From: Hemibagrus wyckioides
Taxonomy: Eukaryota; Chordata; Actinopteri; Siluriformes; Bagridae
NCBI RefSeq assembly: GCF_019097595.1
Contig: NC_080731.1
Location: 16,070,571-16,134,570, forward strand
Length of the DNA stretch: 64,000 bases
Reading direction: 5' to 3'
In this document: positions 22,701 through 32,099 of the stretch, one piece after another
Layout of the letters: every line of letters begins with the position of its first letter
Numbering within the stretch: the first letter of the stretch is position 1
The notes under the pieces: generated by a model
Told to the model about the DNA's origin: nothing
The model's input: the letters and a program-made list of their open reading frames with translations, nothing else
Database searches by the model: none
Translations under genes and position numbers: made by a program

Positions 22701-24087
22701 ACCTGTGCAACGAGAACTCCAACAACAACAACCACCTCAGAACACGAAACAGTCTTGCTGTGAGTAAAGGTTTTGCTGATTTGTTTGGTATGTTACTGAG
22801 TGACTGCTTTATATCCTGATTGTAGCTCATTAAAAACAAATTTGACAGAATTATAGTCAGAAATTGAAATCAATATAATTTATATCATAGAAGCACCTCT
22901 ACAAAGATCTTGCAGCCTTTTGGTTTAAAGACCCTACAGACTTGTATTTATGGCCCATTGTATTATTTTTTGTATCTAAGCTTTTCTTCAATAATGTTCT
23001 GTTGTTTGGTCTTTCTGTATAGGAGAGTATCCTTAAAAAACAGGCACCTAAACCAAGAGCAGTATCCAGCTCTCTCACATCCCCCAGTACTCAAGTCTTG
23101 AATGCCAATGGACGTGGCCATGCTCCCTTACCGCTCTGTGGTGTGCCTAGTGTCTCGGCTGAAGTGCCAGCTTGCACCAGCGTTGCAGTCAATGCCATCA
23201 CACCTACGCGACTATGGGCTTGTGGCCCAAGCTGCAAGTGCAGCAAGTGCAGCAAGACAGCTTCAGATTTGTGCATCACTTCAGCCGTCCAACCCTTGGT
23301 GAATAAGGACAAGTCTGGAAGCCAGTCACAGAAATCTGATCTTCAGAAAACAAAGGATACAGCATTGGTGCAAGTGGTCAAAGAGACTGAAGGTTCACCT
23401 GGCAAGGACAAGGCAGAAGAGAGGGCACCAGGTCTACCTAGAGAGGGGAGCTCACAGCAACAGCAGGAGTCACTAGACCAGCTACATCGATCTGGCCTGG
23501 TCAGGCGGCGAGCTGAGAGGCTGGAGAAACTTTCAGGCTTGTTTCAGGAGCGTTTCCGTGAACATGCAGGAGCTGCCGCACGAGACTCTGCTGAGACACC
23601 CGAGCGTCCTTCTGCAACCGCAGACACTTCATCTGGAATGGTTGGTACTCCAGCAGACTTTTGGACATCCGTGCCGCCTGCAGTTGAAGACTCTGGAGCA
23701 CTGACGCCAGTTTCATCCCCACACGGCTCCACACTGACGCGCAGCTCGAGCAGTGACAGCATCCGCAGCATTCGTGGAAAGCCAGGTCTGGTGCGCCAAC
23801 GGGCACAAGAGATAGAGGCTAGGATGCGCCTGGCTGGACTCACAGTGCCTTCCCGTCTAAAGCGCTCCAACTCATTAGCCAAGCTCGGCAGTCTCACCTT
23901 CTCAACAGAGGACCTGTGCTCCTCAGCATGCTCTTCTGATGCTGGCACCCTTCTTCTTCTCACGCTCTCCCCAGAGCCGGAGGGTACTATCAGTCCAGAT
24001 TGGGATCGTGCCAATCGCTGCTCTGCCTCTACAGCCATGGAGCTCTTTAGTCCAGGAGCAATGGGAACAACTGAGCCCAGGAGCTGA
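2124..24087 (+). CDS. ssh1: Slingshot protein phosphatase (SSH1-like), 14 coding exons
   Basis: This is a cofilin/ADF phosphatase, a dual-specificity phosphatase that removes the inhibitory N-terminal phosphoserine of cofilin and so promotes actin turnover in the cytoplasm. Joining the exons 2124-2224, 8574-8674, 14105-14169, 14365-14486, 16660-16728, 17906-17971, 19551-19745, 20081-20174, 20380-20508, 20588-20634, 20775-20921, 21612-21812, 22129-22759 and 23023-24087 keeps frame and gives 3,033 nt, about 1,010 residues; human SSH1 is about 1,049. The N-terminal SSH domain is followed by a DEK_C-like segment (about 240-314) and the phosphatase domain (about 315-450). The catalytic loop is HCKMGVSRS with Cys389; Asp358 in YDEE is the likely general acid. 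Trp454 in RHNRLW matches a Trp implicated in F-actin stimulation. Ser-rich TRSSSSDS (895-902) and LKRSNSLAKL (935-944) match the 14-3-3 phosphosites of SSH1. SSFFMVKG-region and HKHAGDLPQHLQVMI-type matches favour SSH1 over SSH2. Exon 1 is the least certain part. Confidence 0.93.
2560..2710 (+). repeat. Fish dispersed LINE/SINE-type repeat fragment
   Basis: The run from ACACACTCGCACATTCATAC through GGGGCAATTTAG to GGATGAAACTGGAGAACATG matches the familiar teleost interspersed motif 'ACACACTCATTCACACCTAGGGGCAATTTAG...GGAGGAAACCGGAGAACC', in the same order with scattered substitutions. Assigned from memory of the motif, not by database search. Confidence 0.5.
4238..4297. repeat. (AAT)n / (AAC)n trinucleotide microsatellite
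   Basis: Consecutive AAT units follow a short AAC stretch within ssh1 intron 1. Confidence 0.9.
6499..6541. repeat. (CT)n microsatellite
   Basis: About 20 uninterrupted CT units in ssh1 intron 1. Both strands give low-complexity open frames that are not genes. Confidence 0.95.
7379..7432. repeat. (TG)n-(TA)n compound microsatellite
   Basis: TGTG units run into TATA repeats and then an AATATATAATT tail in ssh1 intron 1. Confidence 0.85.
8574..8674 (+). CDS. ssh1: ssh1 coding exon 2
   Basis: It encodes LSESFFMVKGAALFLQQGSS and on to HHKHA, a near-identical match to the conserved N-terminal start of vertebrate SSH1. The acceptor is GTGTTGCAG and the donor is GCAG/GTGAGA. It ends in phase 1 with a single G. 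Confidence 0.95.
8744..8997. mobile_element. Short TIR element (MITE), copy 1
   Basis: The left end CAGTCCATCCAGGATTTTG and the right end TCCTGGAGGGACTG are inverted repeats of one another, about 254 bp apart. A second element with the same ends lies at about 49588-49938. The interior has no transposase. It lies just inside ssh1 intron 2. Confidence 0.65.
10845..10895 (+). repeat. Retroelement 3'-tail-like fragment
   Basis: CACTATACAAATAAATTGAATTGAAATTGAATT resembles the GCGCTATATAAATAAAATTGAATTGAATTG tail that ends many teleost non-LTR elements. Only the tail is recognisable. Confidence 0.4.
11145..11440 (+). mobile_element. Internally deleted Tc1-family copy
   Basis: The left portion (CACTTTATTAGCAACACG, CAATCAGCCAATCAC, AAAATCATGCAG, TCACTGACTTTG) follows the 5' part of a common fish Tc1 element. 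The right portion (TCAGAGGACAATGGGCATA, then AGCCAAGAACAGAAATCTGA) follows later transposase-coding sequence of the same family (VRGQWAYLARP versus a typical RGQRRMARLV segment). The sequence between is missing. It is non-autonomous. Confidence 0.65.
12495..12530. repeat. (CT)n microsatellite
   Basis: About 17 TC units in ssh1 intron 2. Confidence 0.95.
13025..13215 (+). repeat. Dispersed teleost repeat
   Basis: The ordered motifs GGGCCGCCACAGCGGATCAT, CTTCCTGACACAACC, TTTTATCCAGGCTTGGGACC and CCCCTCAGTGGTTGGG match an interspersed repeat common in fish genomes. It has no coding capacity. The class is not determined here. Confidence 0.55.
14105..14169 (+). CDS. ssh1: ssh1 coding exon 3
   Basis: It encodes DLPQHLQVMINILRSEDRIK and L after completing a Gly with the G of exon 2. 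This is the conserved SSH N-terminal domain. It ends in phase 0 at CTG/GTGAGC. Alternating (CA)-rich sequence follows the donor. Confidence 0.95.
14286..14522. repeat. (TG)n and (AC)n tracts flanking ssh1 exon 4
   Basis: (GT)n runs at about 14287-14307 and 14345-14361 lie upstream of the exon, and an (AC)n run at about 14492-14522 lies downstream. In the pre-mRNA these are UG and CA tracts, which are complementary to each other. Confidence 0.9.
14365..14486 (+). CDS. ssh1: ssh1 coding exon 4
   Basis: It encodes AVRLESAWSDRVRYMVVVYT through NNKD, closely matching SSH1. The acceptor lies at the end of a (TG)n tract (TGTGTGTCAG/GCG) and the donor AG/GTAATC runs directly into an (AC)n tract. It ends in phase 2. 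Confidence 0.95.
14487..16659 (+). other. ssh1 intron 4
   Basis: It opens with (AC)n at about 14492-14522 and closes with (GT)n at about 16616-16644. The rest is A/T-rich with no recognised feature or exon. Confidence 0.6.
16660..16728 (+). CDS. ssh1: ssh1 coding exon 5
   Basis: It encodes KSCSIGMVLPLWSDTKIHLD and on to GD, completing a Ser codon at the start and ending with GG of a Gly codon. Strongly conserved in slingshot proteins. It is flanked on both sides by (GT)n tracts (about 16616-16644 and 16760-16792). Confidence 0.95.
16908..17768 (+). repeat. 26-bp minisatellite, about 33 units, ssh1 intron 5
   Basis: Tandem units follow the pattern GTGTATTTTATTGTCAGGGG plus TTTAGT, 26 bp long. 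Variation is at a few positions only (GTG/TTG before TATTTT; TTGTCA, TTATCA or TCATCA). The units near the right edge are more diverged, with GGTATAGTTC and GGAGCTTAG variants. The array stops about 140 bp before the acceptor of exon 6. Confidence 0.95.
17906..17971 (+). CDS. ssh1: ssh1 coding exon 6
   Basis: It encodes GFSVTTAGRTHIFKPVSVQA and M after completing Gly, ending with TG of a Trp codon. The acceptor is CTTTTGCAG/GGGTTTC and the donor is TG/GTAAGA. Confidence 0.95.
17972..19550 (+). other. ssh1 intron 6
   Basis: No exon is seen. A possible short repeat at about 18105-18200 contains GGAAAATAATCAACAATGGG, which recurs in diverged form at about 44510-44535. Confidence 0.55.
19551..19745 (+). 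CDS. ssh1: ssh1 coding exon 7
   Basis: It encodes SALQVLHKACEVSRRYNYFP, then a YYESCICSEQSCINEWNAMQ segment and ends near PDSPAMFGD. This is the end of the conserved SSH N-terminal domain. The donor is AA/GTGAGT. Confidence 0.96.
20081..20174 (+). CDS. ssh1: ssh1 coding exon 8
   Basis: It encodes PTERERTECLIKTKLRSIMM and LQDLENVTSKE, the start of the DEK_C-like region. It ends in phase 0. Confidence 0.96.
20380..20508 (+). CDS. ssh1: ssh1 coding exon 9
   Basis: It encodes IRTELEQHMNCNLKEYKEFI then a DNEILLILGQMDKATLIFDH segment, completing the DEK_C-like region and entering the phosphatase domain. The donor is CTG/GTTAGT, a weaker than usual site. Confidence 0.96.
20588..20634 (+). CDS. ssh1: ssh1 coding exon 10
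   Basis: A 47-nt microexon-like segment encoding GSEWNASNLEELQET, invariant in slingshot phosphatases. It ends with GG of a Gly codon at GG/GTGAGT. Confidence 0.96.
20775..20921 (+). CDS. ssh1: ssh1 coding exon 11
   Basis: It encodes VGYILNVTREIDNFFPGTFC and then VRVYDEETTDLLAHWND, the phosphatase core including the Asp expected to act as general acid (YDEE). Confidence 0.96.
20922..21611 (+). other. ssh1 intron 11
   Basis: No feature beyond a short GA-rich tract near 21361-21400. Confidence 0.6.
21612..21812 (+). CDS. ssh1: ssh1 coding exon 12, catalytic loop
   Basis: It encodes KNQSKCLVHCKMGVSRSAST followed by the KQKRSITRPN segment. The CX5R signature is intact (HCKMGVSRS), so the enzyme should be active. 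It ends with AG of a Ser codon. Confidence 0.97.
21813..22128 (+). other. ssh1 intron 12
   Basis: A/T-rich, with no feature recognised. Confidence 0.6.
22129..22759 (+). CDS. ssh1: ssh1 coding exon 13, C-terminal tail part 1
   Basis: It opens with SKQRHNRLWHPDSE, where the Trp of RLW corresponds to a residue reported to matter for F-actin activation of SSH1. The rest is a low-complexity tail, including YYFRRLSDS (basophilic phospho-motif) and a Glu-rich run near codons 595-615. It ends in phase 0 at GCT/GTGAGT. Family conservation is low in this part, as is usual. Confidence 0.92.
23023..24087 (+). CDS. ssh1: ssh1 terminal coding exon 14
   Basis: It encodes about 354 residues and a TGA stop at 24085-24087. 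The segment HRSGLVRRRAERLEKL, the TRSSSSDSIRSIRGKPGLVR block and the LKRSNSLAKLGSLTFSTEDL block are the conserved landmarks of the SSH1 C-terminus, including the two serine motifs known as 14-3-3 sites. The last about 40 residues are not similar to the mammalian tail. Confidence 0.94.
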   Translation, partial: ESILKKQAPKPRAVSSSLTSPSTQVLNANGRGHAPLPLCGVPSVSAEVPACTSVAVNAITPTRLWACGPSCKCSKCSKTASDLCITSAVQPLVNKDKSGSQSQKSDLQKTKDTALVQVVKETEGSPGKDKAEERAPGLPREGSSQQQQESLDQLHRSGLVRRRAERLEKLSGLFQERFREHAGAAARDSAETPERPSATADTSSGMVGTPADFWTSVPPAVEDSGALTPVSSPHGSTLTRSSSSDSIRSIRGKPGLVRQRAQEIEARMRLAGLTVPSRLKRSNSLAKLGSLTFSTEDLCSSACSSDAGTLLLLTLSPEPEGTISPDWDRANRCSASTAMELFSPGAMGTTEPRS

Positions 24088-24144
24088 CAGTAAGGGAGGG
24101 GGATTTGTGCAAGAGGATGTTGTACTTGGACAAAGATTCTCTTC

Positions 24145-24480
24145 CTGAAAACCTTCTCTTAAAAGGGGAAGATTGGCCATCTGCAGACCAATACCCAGGT
24201 TGGGCGTTAGGGTTTGCAGTAAAAAGATCTCTTTAATGGGTGGATTGGAGAAGGCCTTGCTGAAGTTCCTGTAACTTATGTGGAAGGACTATGCCAAATT
24301 AAAATGTAGAGTTGGGGGAAAACAGGGTTTGCAACACAAAAACTGCTATCCCAAAAGCCTTTCCTCTTATTTGGGAGGATTGACCATCTACAAATTGCAT
24401 CAAAGGGAACAACCCACTGAAGTTCTTAAGACTTGCATGGAAGGACTGCACAATAGATGAACTAACATATAGAGCTGGGA
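24145..24480 (+). repeat. Imperfect tandem duplication in ssh1 3' UTR
   Basis: GGAAGATTGGCCATCTGCA (about 24165) recurs as GGAGGATTGACCATCTACA (about 24375). CTGAAGTTCCTG plus TGTGGAAGGACTATG (about 24260-24291) recurs as CTGAAGTTCTTA plus CATGGAAGGACTGCA. ATGTAGAGTTGGGG recurs as CATATAGAGCTGGG. The order is kept and the second copy is about 50 bp shorter. Confidence 0.7.
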
Positions 24481-25417
24481 ATGAACAGAATGAAAATGCT
24501 GTGAATATTAAAAGTATGCTACTCAAGGAAAAAGGATATCCAAATATTTCGACAAGGCTCTTGTGGTTTTAAGGCTTTTGTAGCATGGAACTGAAGCTGA
24601 AAATGTGTGATAAAAAACTACTTGTACACCGAGTGCTCTTCGGCCAAGCGTCCAAGGATACCATTGCTTTGGTTCCCCTTCCTGCTGAGCAGCCATATTT
24701 CACAAGAAATTGCTACCTGTTGTCTGTTCGTCTACCCGTCTGGTTCGGTGTGAATTCCATCATCCTGCTTACTCATATTTTGATGACACTCTGGATACTT
24801 CTGAACAGCAAAGGAAAAGGGATTTCCAAATCACTGCTGGTTACTTAGCGTGTGCTGAGAAGTTTCTAGAATGTAAGAACACAATTCTGTTTCAATCTCT
24901 CTGCTGTTCACACCGCTCTGTATATCAGCAGATGTTGCTGGAGATACTTTGCTGTATTTAGCTCTGGTCTGAATTCCATGGTTCATTTTACCACTGAATG
25001 TTAACACTGGGCACATGATGGCAGTAAGGACTCGTTTGAAATATTATATCGAAAACACTAAGATGTGTTTGTGTCTGTGGGTTTTGGAGAAACAGTGGTT
25101 GATATTTTATCTTAGACCCTCGTAGTGATGATTTCCTTGAATGCTTTAGTATGGAAGGTATCGCTTTAGCACCTTAGGGACTTTTTCGGCATCTGTCAAA
25201 ACTGTGATTCAATGACAACGATGCATTTGGGGTCTGTGTAAATCACTATATTCATTTACCCCAGTTTGGGGTTAGATGATGATGAAACTAAACCTGGTTG
25301 TCATGTAACGTCCAGAGCTATATTTTCCAGCAGTAGAACTCTACAAGGGCAGCTCTCGTCAACCCTTAACTTGGCACACACTCAGTGTGTTCACAGGTCT
25401 ACTGGGTTATAGCACAA

Positions 25418-25423
25418 AATAAA
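25418..25423 (+). promoter_or_regulatory. ssh1: AATAAA, possible proximal poly(A) signal
   Basis: First canonical AATAAA seen after the ssh1 stop codon, giving a 3' UTR of about 1.35 kb if used. No clear GU-rich downstream element is seen. Confidence 0.3.
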
Positions 25424-26698
25424 TATCCTCTAAAACACGCCTACGACAAACCAGCAACGCATATCAGTGGATGCTTAAATATCCTATGAACATAGCATAA
25501 GAATGCTTTTTGGAATATCAGCCCCAGACAAGGTACCTAAGCAATCACAGTTACTCTGCGTTCACACTAGCAAGTAGGCATCTGTTTGTTTTTGTCAAAG
25601 TTGTGATTCCAGCAATAAGAGACTTGGGACACACAACATTTAAATTTCTCAGTTTGGTATTGCTGTGGTTAAACAACCAAGAAGAACTGGAGACAGTAAC
25701 CCAAATATCGCAAATTCTATACTTTTACAGCTTCAGTTCCTGCATGCATTTAGTATAGTTTGCATTCCTCCGATCCAATTAAAAATGTGAACTAAAAGTT
25801 GCCTCAGTTCTGTATTATTATTGTATTAAAATAGGTTTTTAAAGACAAGGAACATAAAGATTTGTATAAATTTTACACTAGAGTGTTAACACTTTGGTTA
25901 CTACCATTTGCAAAGGAATTAAACACAACCCGATGCGTAGATAATTTTCCTATCCCTAAAATGTTTTAGTCCTTCCTTTTTCATCCATTTATTGTTACAT
26001 ACGTAAAACCTGCTGCATTACAGCACGTAATTCCCTAATTTTATGTTCAAGTTCAGAAAAATTCTTAAAAGCGGTGACACTGGAGACAAAACTCCACCAT
26101 ATAAACACTTACTCTTTGTGAAATAGCAACACTTTATTGTTAGATTTAGATTGTGGTGTGTCTACCGTACAAGGTCCTGTGAAGGAGCTGTTACCATGGA
26201 AACAATAACGTACTAGTACCTTAATATAAACCTGTGATTTGCCTTGCAGACAGAACTGCTGTCAGAGCTGCTGGTACAGATTAAATTATACATTAAAACA
26301 TTCTGACCGATCAGAAGTAACAATTCAACAGCAGTATGGTATATGAGAACTTTTTAAAAAAAAAATCTACAAAAACATGGAAGCAGTAGTGACATCAGTG
26401 GGGTGTCATCTTCTAGTATGAACGCAGTGTACGATTATAAATATTCCCTCCTCTGTAATGTTGTACACTTCGAGTGGTGTAGTAAATCATGTTCTAGTTA
26501 CTTGTTGGTTTCTCCAGATTTCTGCCCTGATCTAGAAAGAGCCGAAAAGGGTAGATTTCAAAAAGTTCTGATTTCTTCTACTGAACAAATATAAATTGAG
26601 ATTTCTATAATTGTTTCAACGTTTAAAGATAATATGATTTTATCAAATCTTTTGAAATACATTTCAGACTGAAAAATCACAGACACATAAACACAACT

Positions 26699-26759
26699 AT
26701 GTGTATGTATGTATGTATGTATGTATGTATGTATTGTGTGTGTGTGTGTGTGTGTGTGT
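26699..26759. repeat. (GTAT)n-(GT)n compound microsatellite
   Basis: About eight GTAT units followed by about 12 GT units. A separate (AC)n lies at about 26912-26932. Confidence 0.9.
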
Positions 26760-29348
26760 ACCATTTGTCTGTATAATTGCATTCCAGCATGACTGAGTGT
26801 GGGAGTTTGTTGACCTGTACCAAGATCATGTGAGGTGTATCTGTTGTATGTTAGTGTGTGCTGTCCTGAGGGTCTCAAAATTCCTGCGTATGAGATCACA
26901 AGGTCTGAAGCTACACACACACACACACACACTCATTCTCCCATCACTAGTACACATCATCATTCTCACAACAGGTTTGTTCCCTTTATTTCAAATCAGT
27001 TTCAATATTTAAATACTTGAGGTTTTTTTTTTTTATTATGCAAAATAACATTTTTTAAAAATCTTCTTTTGTACATCTAACAATGCTGTTATGTTGAATG
27101 CATGTTTCTGACTGAAGTGTGTCCTGTATATACCTTTGCATGCGAGCGTGAGTGACGTCCCACACCATGGACCATGCGATTACTGTGAAATATTTATGAG
27201 GGAGACGGAAAAAAAAAACCCTTCCGAGTGTGTGAGTGCACGTTAGTATTTATCCATGAGCAGGCTCATACGATACACACACGCTCCAATCGAATGCACA
27301 CGCATCACAATGCACTGTATGTAAATAGGTGACGAAATGGCCGGTACTCGCGTCCTCGTGACGACTCTTGAAAGGAGACTTTCGGTTATTGGGCTTGAAA
27401 AAGGCACTACTGTACAACACACACAACAACCATCTGATATCTGAATTTTACTTCCAAATCCTGATATCGTACTGTTAAAAAAAACAAACAAAAAAAAAAA
27501 ACATCTTGGGTTTCCTGAGACCAGTGGTGAGGTTGGGCTCGGATTCACCGAGGGGGAAACATGAAATCCACGTGTCTGCGGTGCTGATCAGGGAAAAGCT
27601 AGCGATTTTAATATTACCCACGTACGCCGATTGCAATCAACGAATTTGAACAAATTCTAATTGTTAGCTTGCTTCGTAATTCCAAAGATTTCGAATTCCC
27701 ATGTTTGTTTGTTTTTTTAAATAGAGCTGAAGCATTTTAACCTTTTATTTTCTTTTTGCACGAATTCAGTCATAGCCTGTGTTTTTACAGCTCCACGTTG
27801 TTGTTGAATTCAGATGACTGATATTAGGGAGGAACTGCAGTGATGCACGGTGCTTGGCCCCCTGTTTACTCATCCCAACAAACAGAACTGAACTAGAAAC
27901 TAGACCTGCTAGTTACTGTGCATGATTTGGGAGGAAAAAAACCTGCTGAAATGAGATCTGACGTTTCAGCCATGGCTCTCAATTCGTTTTTTTTGGGAAA
28001 CATGGAGCTTTACACAATGGTTCCCTTAACTGTTGTTACTTAAATGCAAGCCTCAGCATTAGTAAAAATTAACGAAGACTTGTTTTCATTGATAAATCAA
28101 ACGGTCCTCACAATGACACAGTAACACTAATAAAAACCTTCGTGTCTGAAAATCATTAGGATTTGTTACTGTTCACTAATGGAACCGTCATGTAAAGTAT
28201 TTTCGGGTTTGGTTTCTTCTCTTTTCTTGCTTCGTGCTTTTAGACGTTCTGTTTCTCAAAATCTACACAGATTTTATGATTTCATCAGGGACAAGCCGTT
28301 TCATTAGTCCAAAACAAGCATTTGTGGAAACCTGATTGATGAGTTTACAGATGTTTTTAGCTGTCTGTCATAATCATCTTTTAATGCCCGAGTCTGAGGG
28401 AAAACCAGAACGCTCACTTTTCCTAGGTACAGTGATCCATTATTCAGGAGTAGCTGTGAGCCTATAGAGCTCTGATTTCCCGAGTGTTTTGTTAATCTGG
28501 GTTCAATTTCTTTTATTTGTGTATATTTTAACGTTCTTGCCGATCCCGTACCGCTGAGCCACAAATTCACACCAAGAGTAGTCCCTGAACATCCTTCATC
28601 CTCATACAAGCCATTGCCATTTTGCCTCTGATGCCATAAAGTCAATGGAGTTGCTGTTTTGTGTAATTTACAAACAATTAGTGTTGCGTTATTCATGTTA
28701 AAGTGCCTTATAGTGAAACACCAGGGGCATGGTTCAGTCCGTATCTTCCCTTCAGTTATGTTGCCAACAATTTTTGTTATAAAGCTGTTAATTTTTTTAA
28801 GCCAGTAAATATCGATTAATTCTCTCTTTTTTTTAAAAATAAATTCCAGACTTGAGAAGAAATGTATTATAATACAGAATTGCCATATTCTCCTCGCTCC
28901 TAAACAGAGGACGTTTTCAGCACGTTTTGGCTCAGCCATAACCAAAATTAAATGAATTGTTCAATGCCAGTCAGTCAGTATAGACTGTGTTACATGGGGA
29001 AGCTAGCTTAGCATGCTCAGCTGATGCCACTTTTACTGCACCTTTTTTGGAGAAGAATGGTTCGGGTAAAACGAGAGAAATTTCATCACTCCATGAATCA
29101 TACGTAATGTTGTGACGTATCTGGGCCTCCACTAAAGCAGCCATATCGTCGCTAAGGCCCTTCGCGGAAAATAGGAAGAGGTTGTGATGTGTACGCAATT
29201 CTCTAATTCACTACTGTTGCCATTAGTTTTGTTTTATATTTAAGTATGCAGTAATTTTGTCTTTTGTACCGCAAAATTTGCTGTAGTTCTGACGCATATT
29301 GCACTTTGTACATTTTGTGGAAATGATGTACTGTGTGTATATTATGGA

Positions 29349-29354
29349 AATAAA
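29349..29354 (+). promoter_or_regulatory. ssh1: AATAAA, likely distal poly(A) signal of ssh1
   Basis: The signal lies in GGAAATAAAC, after TGTA-rich sequence and before a T-rich run and TTCTGTTTGG, a typical cleavage-site arrangement. It is the best 3' end candidate between ssh1 and coro1c. Confidence 0.5.
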
Positions 29355-31212
29355 CTTTTTTTTCCATTCAGTTCTGTTTGGATTTCTTTCTTTTTTTTTT
29401 TCACAAAATGTAACTGTACAGGTGTACAATAACCAAAAAAAAAAAATTCCCTCATTTTATTGTTTGTTTTCTTTAGATTTTGCACAGATTCATTCATGTT
29501 TTTCAAACGTGCTTCACAATATGTGATTTCACGTTACTCATTTCTAAGAGCTACACAGTAGAGAAACAACACTGACACTTGGTGCTTGGCCCCTTTTTAC
29601 CCACCCTACAAGCGATGTAATGCCCATGATTAAAATCTAATTACACTTTTTGTGTCAGTTGAACAAGTCATCAGTACCCACCGTTTGTATTCATTGCAAT
29701 TTTTACCTAAGAAAACAAGAGTTAAACAAATAAGAGTAATAAAATTCACAATTACTTTAATATTTAGACCTAGAGACCAGACAGGAACATAGTAATTTAA
29801 TTATTGCTAATTTATGTGGATTTTTAGTCATGTCCTGGTTTCTTTCCTGGCAAATTAAGATTCATAAAAATGGAGCTGAATTGAGTTTTCGGAAAGCCAG
29901 AGGAAAAATATAAAGCAGGTTCCAGTACCTCCAGTACAGACGTGTGTAGCTTCAAATTAGATTTTCTAAATGACTTGAAATGCCAGTTCAGTTAAATGTG
30001 AATTTTGAGCTTGAGCAATGTATGGCCTGGATAGAAATAACATATTTATTACAAATCTGGTAGATAAATGCAAGAAAATGTGCTAGAAGCAAACAAGAAA
30101 AAAAAAAGATCTAATAAAAGAGCAACAACTTTTTATTACACTGTGCTTTTTCAATCATCTTTTGAGTATTCTGATGTGATAGAAGTTGTCGATCACGTCT
30201 ATGAACAAAATGCACAATTAGCTTAAAATTTTGCAGAACATCTGGATGGAGACACACTTTCTGAGAGGAAAGTCTGCAAAGCATCCTGGCTTCGCTTACC
30301 GCTTCCCCGACTCTGACTGGTTGGCTGGAGAAAGCGTTTTTCTCCTCTCTGATTGGCTGACTGCGTCGGCATGCTTGGCACGGCAGTGTGGTTGAGCTCA
30401 GCTCAGCTCAGCTCATGCAGCCACCGGCCACTGGCATTAATTAGCATGACATCAGTGTGGAAAAGCTTGTTTTTCCACATAATGCTGTGTTCAGGGGAGA
30501 TTAATGAACACTGACTACATGGAATGTACGTATGGAGGCAATGCCTTGGTTTAGCTTGGGCGAATCTTACAGGCAAACAACGTTAGAATTGTTGAAATGT
30601 AGCTGTGTGGGTTCCTGCAAAAATATTTACCTTTAAAGAATTACTCTCTTGAATTGGTTAAGTCTTCCAGTCGGCTGAAAGGGATTGCGCTGTTGCACAT
30701 CTCGAACCGAGAGGAACAGCACGAGAGCTCTGCTTCCGTGGCGATAGCGAGAGAATCTGCTGGAAAACAGGAAACGAGAGTGCGTAATGTCATCGTTGGC
30801 ACGAGGAGTCTGTCCCTCTCCCAGATAATTCAACAGTCGGACAGAAATGAGTCACTTTCAACATAAGCCCAGTACGACCTGATATGAGCCTGTGCCTAGT
30901 TTATATTCCCTGAAGGTCAACACATTTAAATGATGTCATTTCCTTTTCAGCCCTCTCCTTAAATAAACAGATCCAGATCCAGAGCTGTACATGTGTTTGT
31001 ATTCAATACTAATTTTAAAGTAAGGATTAAACACATCGGAATGTGCTGTTATAGAAAAATAATCAATGACATGCTGAGGTGATGCAGTCTGTCTATTACA
31101 GCGCTGAATGTACTCATTATGTTTATAGTTACATTTACTATGGTGGAATGTCCACAAAACAAGTTATTACCTATTATCACTATAACAGCTATAAACAGAC
31201 ATTCCCTCATCA

Positions 31213-31214
<2 letters not shown>

Positions 31215-31250
<36 letters not shown>
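31215..31250. repeat. (CT)n microsatellite
   Basis: About 17 uninterrupted TC units. Confidence 0.95.
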
Positions 31251-32099
31251 AGTTAATTAAACAAAAAAAAAATGCAGCTTGTCATGTTGCGGTTAAATAA
31301 CACAAAACACACACTGTTCTTTACCAAGACTGAATACATTTTTTTTGCTACAAGACGCTGACCCCCAGAGACTGAATCTTTAAAGAAAATATCACTCTAT
31401 TTATTATCAGGTTCAGATTATGAGGTGCTCCCTCTTCGTAAGTGAACCATTAAAGCATTCGAATGATCGCATTAATACAGACATGAGGTTTGTCCTGTAG
31501 CCGGCTCTGTTGTCCAACCTGCAACTATAGAAAATAAACATGCTTTGACCAATCAGATTTGAGCAGCGCTGTGGTGTAATAAATGTTATTCATACCTTGC
31601 TTTTCAGTAACTCCGTGTTTCTATTTTTTGTCTATTGTTATTACTTCTGTAATGTCTCGTAGACTCTCGTCCTCGGCGCCTGCAGGGTTTTTTTTTTACC
31701 CGTCTCGAAGAAACACATCCTGTTTGGCCGTTGCTGTGGAGGCTGAGAGGAAAAACAGGGAGATTTCACTATGACTGTTTTAACTGTTCTGTGTTTTTAC
31801 TGCCTCGCAGCGTCAGTATCTCTCACACACTTTTCCCTTCTCCCTTTTCATTATTTTTTCCATTTTCCTTTTTTTTTTCACCTTACCGTCACTCTCTCTC
31901 AAACGCGCACACTCTCCCCTTCTCTTCAGTTTATTGAGTGAAGACACGCCACTTGCTAAAACATCTCTGCCTAGGTTATGACCTAACCATAATAAAGTTA
32001 GTCATTCACCACATCGTGGCCCTGTGTGTAAATACAGAGTAATGAATTAATGAAAATAATGAAGAACAATTTTTTTTTGTAGCCAGGAATAGAAATCCC

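Larger units (their letters stand above)
24088..29370 (+). other. ssh1: Probable ssh1 3' UTR (long form)
   Basis: No coding exon follows the stop for over 9 kb on this strand. The stretch ends with TGTATATTATGGAAATAAAC, a convincing poly(A) signal context. It holds an imperfect internal duplication (24145-24480), Pumilio-type TGTANATA sites at 27125-27132 and 27320-27327, and a (GTAT)n-(GT)n tract at about 26699-26759. A 213-codon open frame on the opposite strand (28304-28945) has no recognisable domain and is taken as chance. The end is inferred; a shorter form using 25418 is possible. Confidence 0.5.

Noticed and set aside
28304..28945. 213-codon open frame on the minus strand
   Set aside because: No recognisable domain, runs of Phe/Ile/Lys typical of A/T-rich chance frames, no splice or promoter context, and it lies opposite the probable ssh1 3' UTR.
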